A stretch of DNA of 11,363 nucleotides from Treponema sp. (GTDB lineage Bacteria > Spirochaetota > Spirochaetia > Treponematales > Breznakiellaceae): positions 1 through 11,363 of the forward strand of contig JAIRZS010000012.1 in the NCBI GenBank assembly GCA_031267115.1. The letters run 5' to 3'. Both the position numbers and the translations under genes were made by a program. This document shows positions 6,544-11,363 of this stretch, in pieces. The notes beneath the pieces were generated by a model. It saw only the letters and a program-made list of their open reading frames with translations, was not told the origin of the DNA and made no database searches. The first letter of the stretch is position 1. Each line of letters opens with the position of its first letter.

Positions 6544-7605
6544 GTGAATTCCTATGAACGGTTTTTTGCCACCATGCAGGGTAAAACAACGGACTGTTTT
6601 CCGGTGACCCCTTATAACGGCAATTTCAGTATAGCCCTTGCGGGAATGGAAATAAGCGACTGTTACACAGGCGGAAAGGCGCTTGCGGAAGCCCAGATCA
6701 GGGCCTGGGAAAAGATTCGGCAGGATGTGGTGGTAGCCCAGTCGGATCAGTACTATATTCCCGAAGCTTTCGGGCTGAAGACGCGGTACCGGAAAGGCGC
6801 CCTGCCGGAAGTTCTTGAGACGCCGGTTAAATCGCTGGACGAAGTCGAAAGCCTGAAACCGATAGATCCTTACAGAGACGGAAGATGTTATGTGTACATC
6901 GAAGCGGTCGGTCTTCTTTCGGAATATTTTAGGAAAGAAGTTCCTGTTCGTGCGCCCGGAGCCGGAGCCTTTGTTCTGGCGGCCCATCTTCTGGGAATAG
7001 ACCGTTTTCTGACAGAGATCGCCGCAGCGGAAATAGAGGAAGATGCGGAAAGCATCGAGCGCATCTTCGCTTTACTGGAAATCACCCACGAGGCCCACTA
7101 TCGGCACTGCGAAGCCTGCATAAAAGCCGGCGCTGCCATTGTTCAATGTGCGGACTCTCTGGCATCACTGAATATAATATCCCCAAAAATTTATGGGAAA
7201 TACGCTTTTCCCTATGAAAAGCGTTTTTTTGATCGGATAAACGTCCTGAAAAAGGATTATGATTTTTATACGCTGCTGCATATTTGCGGGAACAATACGC
7301 TTGTCGCGAAAAAACTAGCGGCATCCGGCTGCGACATACTTGAAGTGGATTACCAGATAGATCTGGCTTATTATAAAAAACTGGCCGGTAATAAAGTTTG
7401 TCTTATGGGCAATCTGAATCCGGCCGGGGCGCTTTTCAGGGGAACCCCCGGGGAAGTCGAGGCTGAAGCGATCGCCGCCCTTGAAAAAGCCGGGAACGGC
7501 GGGCGTTTTTTTCTGGGAAGCGGATGTGAAGTCGCGGTACATGCCCCCCCGGAGAATGTACTGGCTATGGTTACGGCGGGTCATTCCCGCAGGCCTGTTT
7601 TTTGA
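6544..7605 (+). CDS. URO-D-fold protein C, MtaA/MtbA-like zinc methyltransferase
   Basis: This third URO-D-superfamily protein has 353 residues. GTG 6544 is chosen as the start because the next Met would remove the conserved NSYERFFATMQGK opening; GGCGGGG (6528-6534) is a modest ribosome site. It carries the complete zinc site of methylcobamide methyltransferases: H246-I-C248-G-N and, after the 'LMGNLNPAGALFRGTP' strand, G-S-G-C328-E-V. This H-x-C...C arrangement is used by MtaA, MtbA and CmuA to activate a thiolate or other methyl acceptor. It is therefore the best candidate in the cluster for an active corrinoid-linked methyltransferase. Proteins A and B have partly lost this site. The HemE signature is missing, so it is not heme synthesis. 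It follows dctM by 30 bp, and no corrinoid-binding protein is next to it. The methyl donor and acceptor are unknown. Confidence 0.87.
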   Translation: MNSYERFFATMQGKTTDCFPVTPYNGNFSIALAGMEISDCYTGGKALAEAQIRAWEKIRQDVVVAQSDQYYIPEAFGLKTRYRKGALPEVLETPVKSLDEVESLKPIDPYRDGRCYVYIEAVGLLSEYFRKEVPVRAPGAGAFVLAAHLLGIDRFLTEIAAAEIEEDAESIERIFALLEITHEAHYRHCEACIKAGAAIVQCADSLASLNIISPKIYGKYAFPYEKRFFDRINVLKKDYDFYTLLHICGNNTLVAKKLAASGCDILEVDYQIDLAYYKKLAGNKVCLMGNLNPAGALFRGTPGEVEAEAIAALEKAGNGGRFFLGSGCEVAVHAPPENVLAMVTAGHSRRPVF

Positions 7606-7692
7606 AATCCCCGGGCAGCCCGGCAGGGAAGTGGTACATGGGTGTTTCTGAATAATTAGTTTTGTAACATGTCATAACATGGAGGAGGCTGG
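7606..7692 (+). promoter_or_regulatory. Spacer before the KDG genes, possible second promoter or operator
   Basis: This 87-bp gap contains a small GC hairpin CCGGG/CCCGG (7611-7623), an AT-rich patch, and the 7-bp direct repeat TAACATG at 7665-7671 and 7675-7681, spaced exactly one helical turn (10 bp) apart. The second copy touches the GGAGGAGG ribosome site of the aldolase gene. I see no clear -35/-10 pair. A regulator site is possible but unproven. Confidence 0.25.
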
Positions 7693-8667
7693 ATGGTTGC
7701 GGCGCTGGAAGAACTGGGGAAAATCGGCGTTGTCCCGGTTATTAAGATCGACGATCCGGAAAAGGCGGTCCCGCTGGCGAGGGCGCTGCTGGCCGGGGGG
7801 ATTCCCTGCGCGGAAATTACTTTCCGTACCGGGGCGGGCGCGGAGGCCCTGGGCAGGATTTGCCGGGAAGTGCCGGAGATTCTCTGCGGCGCGGGCACGG
7901 TGCTGACGGTCGAGCAGGCTGACAGGGCCGCCGCAGCGGGGGCGAAATTTATCGTGACACCGGGTTTTAACCCCCGGGTGGTGCGGCGCTGCCTTGAAAA
8001 AGGCGTCCCCGTTGCCCCCGGCTGCTCCGGCCCCTCGGACATGGAGGCCGCGCTGGAGGCGGGGCTTGATGTGGTCAAGTTTTTCCCGGCGGAACAGGCG
8101 GGAGGGCTGGGTTATATCAAGGCCGTGTCCGCGCCCTATCCCTCCCTGATGTTCATGCCTACCGGGGGCATCAACGCGGGGAATATCGCCTCGTACCTCG
8201 CCTGCGGGAAGGTGCTGGCCTGCGGGGGTTCCTGGATGGTCCCCCCGGACCGTATCAGCGCCGGGGATTTCGGCGCCGTTACCGCCCTCTGCCGGGAAGC
8301 GGTGGCGGAAGTCCTGGGCTTTTCCCTGGCCGGCGTGGGAATCAAGGCGGCGGGAGAAGGGGAGGCGCGGGAGGCGGCCCGGCTTTTCGGGACGCTTTTC
8401 GGCATTGCCCGGAAGGGCGGGGCAAGACCGGCCTTTGGCGGGGAGGGCGTCGGGATAGCGGAACCGCCCTGTCCGGGCAAATACGGGTATATCGCCATAG
8501 GGACCAACAGCCTCAAGCGGGGGATGGCCTATCTGGAGCGGGAGGGTTTTTCCTTTAGCCCGGACAACGCCGAAACCGATTCCAGGGGAGCCCCGGCCGC
8601 CGTTTACCTGGACAGCGGGATAGCGGGCTTCGCGATGCGCCTGGTTCAGAAAAAACATTCGGTTTAA
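7693..8667 (+). CDS. eda: KDPG/KHG aldolase fused to a C-terminal VOC-like domain
   Basis: The N-terminal domain (1-207) splits 2-keto-3-deoxy-6-phosphogluconate into pyruvate and glyceraldehyde-3-phosphate, the last step of hexuronate and Entner-Doudoroff breakdown. The class I aldolase residues are visible: Glu41 and Arg45 in C-A-E-I-T-F-R-T, Thr69 in C-G-A-G-T-V-L, and the Schiff-base Lys129 in D-V-V-K-F-F-P-A-E; TGGIN (157-161) binds phosphate. The start is ATG 7693 after GGAGGAGG (7681-7688). At 324 residues it is over 100 longer than plain Eda. The extra part (about 208-324: 'FSLAGVGIK', 'YIAIGTNSLKRGMAYLEREG', 'GIAGFAMRLVQK') resembles a vicinal-oxygen-chelate/glyoxalase fold. The positions that would hold metal-ligand His appear to be Gly and Tyr, so it may bind without catalysing. 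Similar fusions are known in clostridia and spirochaetes. The kinase gene follows after 18 bp. Confidence 0.9.
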   Translation: MVAALEELGKIGVVPVIKIDDPEKAVPLARALLAGGIPCAEITFRTGAGAEALGRICREVPEILCGAGTVLTVEQADRAAAAGAKFIVTPGFNPRVVRRCLEKGVPVAPGCSGPSDMEAALEAGLDVVKFFPAEQAGGLGYIKAVSAPYPSLMFMPTGGINAGNIASYLACGKVLACGGSWMVPPDRISAGDFGAVTALCREAVAEVLGFSLAGVGIKAAGEGEAREAARLFGTLFGIARKGGARPAFGGEGVGIAEPPCPGKYGYIAIGTNSLKRGMAYLEREGFSFSPDNAETDSRGAPAAVYLDSGIAGFAMRLVQKKHSV

Positions 8668-8685
8668 AGAGAGGAGAAATCAAAT

Positions 8686-9708
8686 ATGGAGCGGGTGGTT
8701 ACTTTTGGCGAAATAATGCTGCGGCTGGCCCCGGAGGGCTACTGCCGTTTTGTCCAGGCCCATAGCCTGGGGGCCGGCTTCGGTGGGGCGGAGGCCAATG
8801 TGGCGGTCTCCCTGGCCAATTTCGGCATTGACGCGGCCTTTGTGACAAAGCTGCCGGGGCACGAGATCGGGCAGGCCGCGGTAAACAGGCTGCGGGAATT
8901 CGGGGCGGACACTTCCCGCATTGTCCGGGGCGGCAGCCGGGTAGGGATATATTTCCTGGAGAAGGGGGCCTCGCAGCGGCCCTCCAAGGTTATCTACGAC
9001 CGCGCCCATTCGGCCATAGCCGAGGCCGTGCCGGGGGACTTTGACTGGAAGGCTATCATGGAGGGCGTTTCCTGGTTCCACTTTACCGGCATTACCCCCG
9101 CCCTGGGGGACAGTGCGGCGGCTATATGCGCCGGGGCGTGCAGAGAGGCCGCAACCCGGGGTATCACTGTTTCCTGCGATATTAACTACCGCAAAAACCT
9201 CTGGACCCGGGAAAAAGCCGGGGAAGTGATGGGGCGGCTTATGGAGCATGTAGATGTGTGCATCGCGAACGAGGAGGACGCGGCGGATGTTTTCGGCATT
9301 CACGCGGAGGGTACGGACATTACAGGCGGGAAGATAAGCCGGGAAGGCTACCGGGGTGTGGCGAAGGCCCTTGCGGAGCGTTTCGGCTTTAAGAAAGTCG
9401 CCATAACGCTGCGGGAGTCTGTTACCGCCAGCGATAACAACTGGGGCGCAATGCTGTACGAGGGCGGGGCTTTCTGGTTTTCGCGGGAATACCCGGTGCA
9501 TATTGTTGACCGGGTAGGGGGCGGGGACAGTTTCTGCGCGGGCCTCATCTACGGCAGCCTCAAATCCCTTGGCCCCCGTGAGACCGTGGAATTCGCCGCG
9601 GCGGCAAGCTGCCTGAAGCACAGTATCGAAGGCGATTTTAACCATGTTTCCGCTGACGAGGTGCGGAAGCTTGCGGCGGGCGATGCCTCGGGGCGGGTGC
9701 AAAGGTAG
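8686..9708 (+). CDS. kdgK: 2-keto-3-deoxygluconate kinase (PfkB/ribokinase family)
   Basis: This enzyme phosphorylates 2-keto-3-deoxygluconate with ATP to give KDPG, the substrate of the aldolase encoded just upstream. It has 340 residues, ATG 8686 and a GAGGAG ribosome site at 8671-8676. PfkB features are the N-terminal 'TFGEIMLRLAP' strand, the sugar-binding 'GAGFGGAEANVAVSLANFG' motif, 'SCDINYRKNLW' in the centre (typical of KDG kinases), 'ANEEDAADVFG', and the C-terminal ATP and catalytic motif D-R-V-G-G-G-D281-S-F-C-A-G with Asp281 as base. Substrate is judged from these KDG-kinase-like motifs and from the partner aldolase; fructokinase is the main alternative. The gene and its neighbour are clearly GC-richer than the URO-D and TRAP genes, with many GGG and CCC codons. 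This suggests a separate evolutionary origin or a different expression class. Confidence 0.88.
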   Translation: MERVVTFGEIMLRLAPEGYCRFVQAHSLGAGFGGAEANVAVSLANFGIDAAFVTKLPGHEIGQAAVNRLREFGADTSRIVRGGSRVGIYFLEKGASQRPSKVIYDRAHSAIAEAVPGDFDWKAIMEGVSWFHFTGITPALGDSAAAICAGACREAATRGITVSCDINYRKNLWTREKAGEVMGRLMEHVDVCIANEEDAADVFGIHAEGTDITGGKISREGYRGVAKALAERFGFKKVAITLRESVTASDNNWGAMLYEGGAFWFSREYPVHIVDRVGGGDSFCAGLIYGSLKSLGPRETVEFAAAASCLKHSIEGDFNHVSADEVRKLAAGDASGRVQR

Positions 9709-9777
9709 AAAGCGGTAAAATTCCCCTTCATTGTTTCATCGAACAGTTTGTTAATACAGGGGAGGAGCAGGGAAAGC

Positions 9778-10767
9778 ATGGGCAAAATCAAGCTGGAAAT
9801 TGTTTCGGGATTCCTGGGCGCGGGAAAGACAACCCTGATAAACAAGCTGCTGCGGGAAGCGTGGCAGGGCGAAAAGACCGCCGTTCTGGAAAACGAATTC
9901 GGGGAAATCGGCGTGGACGGCGATCTGCTGGCAGGGCGCGATCTAACGGTAAAGGAAATTACCAACGGCTGTATATGCTGTACGCTTAAGGGCGACTTTG
10001 TCGAGGGCATAAAGGAGCTGGCCCGGGATTACGGGCCGGAACGTATTGTTATCGAGCCCACGGGGATTGGAAAGCTTTCCGATATTCTGGAAGCCTGCGG
10101 CCTTGCCGGGCGGGAAGCGCCGGTCTCGGTGTATACCGCCATGACCGTGGCGCAGGCCCCCCTGGTGTCCGCCTTTCTTGAGGTAAGCGGGGAATTCTAC
10201 CACGAGCAGATCAAAAGCGCCCCGGTTGTCGTTTTAAGCGCAGTGCAGAATCTAAGCGCGGGCGGCCCGTCCCTGCCGGAGATACTCGGCAAAGTCCGGG
10301 AGCTTAATCCCGGCGCGGCTGTTTTTACGGAACCCTGGGATACGCTGGACAGCCTTAAGCTGCTCGCCGTCGCGGAGGAAATGACAGGGAATATCCTGGG
10401 GGCGGAAGATCCGCACAGGCATGAACACGGCGGCGAACACAAACACAATCACGAACATGAACACGATCACAGCCTTGAGAACGGCGGCTTTGATTCCTGC
10501 TCATTTATCCTGAAAGATCCCTGGGCGGGCGAAGACGTAGACGAGCTTGCCGCGCGCATGAAGGGCGGAAGCTTCGGCGAGATTTTCAGGGCAAAAGGTT
10601 TTGTCCCTGTCCGGGGGCAGCCCCGCAAACTGGATTATGTTTACGGCCGCCTCTCCCTCGTTCCTTCGGATTATCCGGGGGTGGGCAAACTGGTTGTTAT
10701 CGGCAGGGGGATAAAAAAAGAAGAACTGGCGCGCTATATGGGCAATATAGCAAGGCGCCGCCCGTAA
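9778..10767 (+). CDS. CobW/G3E-family GTPase, metallochaperone-like, with His-rich linker
   Basis: This is a COG0523-type P-loop GTPase of 329 residues, thought to deliver metal (Zn or Co) to client enzymes. The start is ATG 9778; the purine-rich GGGGAGGAG (9759-9767) and AGGGAA (9769-9774) lie upstream. Walker A is G-F-L-G-A-G-K17-T; the family metal motif C65-I-C67-C68 and the switch 'E93-P-T-G' are intact. A linker at 213-231 has nine His in 19 residues (H-R-H-E-H...H-D-H), a likely metal store or sensor. A CobW C-terminal domain follows (about 239-329). Odd point: the guanine-specificity motif NKxD appears as S154-A-V-Q157, after the strand APVVVL. Nucleotide choice may be altered or binding weakened. 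Zinc-dependent methyltransferase-like and other metalloenzymes are encoded upstream and could be its clients (inference). The gap to kdgK is 69 bp, so it may be in the same transcript. Confidence 0.88.
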   Translation: MGKIKLEIVSGFLGAGKTTLINKLLREAWQGEKTAVLENEFGEIGVDGDLLAGRDLTVKEITNGCICCTLKGDFVEGIKELARDYGPERIVIEPTGIGKLSDILEACGLAGREAPVSVYTAMTVAQAPLVSAFLEVSGEFYHEQIKSAPVVVLSAVQNLSAGGPSLPEILGKVRELNPGAAVFTEPWDTLDSLKLLAVAEEMTGNILGAEDPHRHEHGGEHKHNHEHEHDHSLENGGFDSCSFILKDPWAGEDVDELAARMKGGSFGEIFRAKGFVPVRGQPRKLDYVYGRLSLVPSDYPGVGKLVVIGRGIKKEELARYMGNIARRRP

Positions 10768-10794
10768 GCCGTCTGTTTCATTCTGGGCGCATCC

Positions 10795-11003
10795 GTCCGC
10801 GCCGGGCCTTCGGCCCTCTGCGCACGGACCGGGCTTTACGCTTGTATCTTTTTTGCCTCTGGCAAAAAAGGATACCGCTCCAATCCCTTGCGCGTGTCAA
10901 AATCCGCCTTCCATGGCGGATTTTGACATCGGAGTTTGCCTGCGGCAAACTCCATCTATCCGCCGCTGGCGGATAGCAATACAAACAGCGGCATCCATGC
11001 CGC
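10795..11003. repeat. Row of six strong hairpins, five sharing a GCC(loop)GGC cap
   Basis: The hairpins in order are: (1) 10795-10829, with the inner stem GGGCC-TTC-GGCCC (10804-10816); (2) 10844-10875, TTTTTTGCC-TCT-GGCAAAAAA extended by GTATC/GATAC with one bulged G; (3) 10895-10928, a perfect 14-bp stem TGTCAAAATCCGCC with the loop TTCCAT; (4) 10931-10953, a perfect 10-bp stem GGAGTTTGCC with the loop TGC; (5) 10956-10976, a perfect 9-bp stem CTATCCGCC with the loop GCT; (6) 10988-11003, GCGGCAT/ATGCCGC. Hairpins 1-5 close with GCC on the 5' side and GGC on the 3' side, although their outer arms differ. None is followed by a clear T-run, so they are not ordinary terminators. They resemble REP-like or structured repeat clusters. 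Copy number elsewhere cannot be judged here. Confidence 0.75.
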
Positions 11004-11032
11004 AGATACCAGGCGGAGGATTCTTTAACCGC

Positions 11033-11103
11033 AAAAAAAGTCGAAAAAGTTGAAGAAGGTTTTTATTCTTTACTTCTTTTACTTATTTTACTTCTTCGAC
11101 TTT
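11033..11103 (-). terminator. Probable terminator of the minus-strand gene
   Basis: Read on the minus strand, AAAGTCGAA (11103-11095) can pair with TTCGACTTT (11045-11037). The second arm runs into a T7 tract (11039-11033), the order expected for an intrinsic terminator after the stop at 11131. An alternative stem uses 11100-11091 and 11058-11049. The loop is long and T/C-rich and contains the 10-bp direct repeat TTTACTTCTT (11069-11078 and 11087-11096, plus strand). The strand preference is clear, as no T-run follows on the plus strand. Confidence 0.4.
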
Positions 11104-11130
11104 GTGGTAAATCCTGGAGTCTTTGTTTCT

Positions 11131-11363
11131 TTAGGGTATTATATGTACCTGGACGTCGGAAAAATGGCCTTTTTCGCCTTTTTCGTTCTGCCAGGCCGCC
11201 GAATAGGCCGCGGGGACCGGTTCGCCGTCTTCCAGGATTTTGCAGGCCAGAACCACGCCGTTTAGCCCGTAGGGGATGGCTTTTTTCCCGGTGGCCGCGC
11301 TTACAAAGTCAATGCGGTGGCCGTGGCCCTCCAGGGGGCTTACCCGCAGGCGTACCAGGTCGG
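11131..11363 (-). CDS. Unidentified protein, C-terminal fragment
   Basis: The gene enters from the right edge on the minus strand; the last 76 residues and a TAA stop (complement of 11131-11133) are visible. The frame is open from the edge, GC-rich at third positions like its neighbours, and reads as a plausible soluble domain. Key segments are DLVRLRVSPLEGHGHRIDFV, 'GKKAIPYGLNGVVLACKILEDG' and the ending 'GHFSDVQVHIIP'. The alternation of short hydrophobic strands with polar turns suggests a beta-rich domain. I do not recognise the family and assign no function. It converges with the CobW gene across the hairpin-rich spacer, so it belongs to a different transcription unit from the URO-D/TRAP/KDG genes. 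Confidence 0.65.
   Translation of the reverse strand, partial: DLVRLRVSPLEGHGHRIDFVSAATGKKAIPYGLNGVVLACKILEDGEPVPAAYSAAWQNEKGEKGHFSDVQVHIIP

Larger units (their letters stand above)
10768..11130. other. Hairpin-rich convergent spacer without a gene
   Basis: This 363-bp stretch lies between the end of the CobW gene and the end of the minus-strand gene. I find no supportable CDS; a 71-codon reading frame at 11050-11265 overlaps the minus-strand gene and is rich in Phe/Tyr from a T-rich tract. It holds six consecutive hairpins (10795-11003) and a terminator-like structure at 11033-11103, all listed separately. Confidence 0.75.

Noticed and set aside
7576..7602. Terminator at the end of URO-D-C (GCGGG/CCCGC followed by a T-run)
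   Set aside because: The stem is only 5 bp, the T-run begins 7 nt after it, and the structure lies inside the coding end; too weak to call.
1045..7605. Annotating the URO-D proteins as HemE (heme biosynthesis)
   Set aside because: None has the HemE N-terminal Arg motif RQAGRYLPEY, there are three divergent copies, and no other tetrapyrrole gene is present. Context and zinc-type motifs point to methyltransferase relatives.
7672..9702. Two long minus-strand reading frames opposite eda and kdgK (328 and 340 codons)
   Set aside because: They are mirror images of GC-rich coding sequence. The plus-strand frames carry complete catalytic motifs, while the minus frames are rich in Pro, Arg and Gly without any motif.
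9748..9777. TTG start for the CobW-type GTPase
   Set aside because: The ten extra residues are encoded by the purine-rich ribosome-site region itself. ATG 9778 places the Walker A strand at the usual distance from the N-terminus.
10844..11003. CRISPR array in the right-hand spacer
   Set aside because: The palindromic units differ in sequence and length and there are no equal-length spacers, so this is a hairpin series and not direct repeats.
11050..11265. Plus-strand 71-codon frame starting MKKVFILYFF
   Set aside because: It overlaps the minus-strand CDS, arises from a T-rich terminator-like tract, has no good ribosome site and does not look like a real membrane peptide beyond the T-tract.

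Overview
The window looks like bacterial accessory metabolism from a strict anaerobe of moderate G+C. Gene style (strong GGAGG-type ribosome sites, TTG and GTG starts, ATGA overlaps), several uroporphyrinogen-decarboxylase-fold (URO-D) paralogues, TRAP transport and hairpin-rich spacers fit a gut-type spirochaete (Treponema-like) or a clostridium. This taxonomic guess is an inference; no rRNA or other marker gene is present.

Layout. Positions 1-88 (minus) hold the N-terminus of a probable Ldh_2-family (malate/L-lactate dehydrogenase type) oxidoreductase. It diverges from a FadR/GntR-family regulator (about 281-1048, plus), and the gap holds a good sigma-70 promoter with a FadR-class operator match. 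The regulator overlaps a first URO-D-family gene (1045-2184), which overlaps a second (2181-3230). A 279-bp hairpin-rich spacer follows, then a complete TRAP transporter: lipoprotein binding protein (3510-4529), small permease (4712-5239) and large permease (5239-6513). A third URO-D-family gene (6544-7605) is the only one of the three with a complete His-x-Cys...Cys zinc site of the MtaA/MtbA type. A GC-richer segment follows with KDPG/KHG aldolase fused to a VOC-like domain (7693-8667) and 2-keto-3-deoxygluconate kinase (8686-9708). Then comes a CobW/G3E-family metallochaperone-like GTPase (9778-10767). A 363-bp spacer with a row of perfect hairpins separates it from the C-terminus of an unidentified minus-strand gene (11131-11363).

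How the parts may work together. TRAP systems import organic acids. KdgK and KdgA turn 2-keto-3-deoxygluconate, the common intermediate of hexuronate breakdown, into pyruvate and glyceraldehyde-3-phosphate. URO-D-fold proteins that are not HemE are often corrinoid or zinc-dependent methyltransferases, and CobW-type GTPases deliver metal. The most interesting reading is an inducible pathway for a methylated acidic sugar, for example 4-O-methylglucuronate from xylan: uptake, corrinoid-dependent demethylation, then KDG catabolism. This is a hypothesis. No corrinoid protein, corrinoid activator, uronate isomerase or mannonate enzyme lies in the window. The three URO-D proteins clearly lack the HemE signature, so heme synthesis is not the role.
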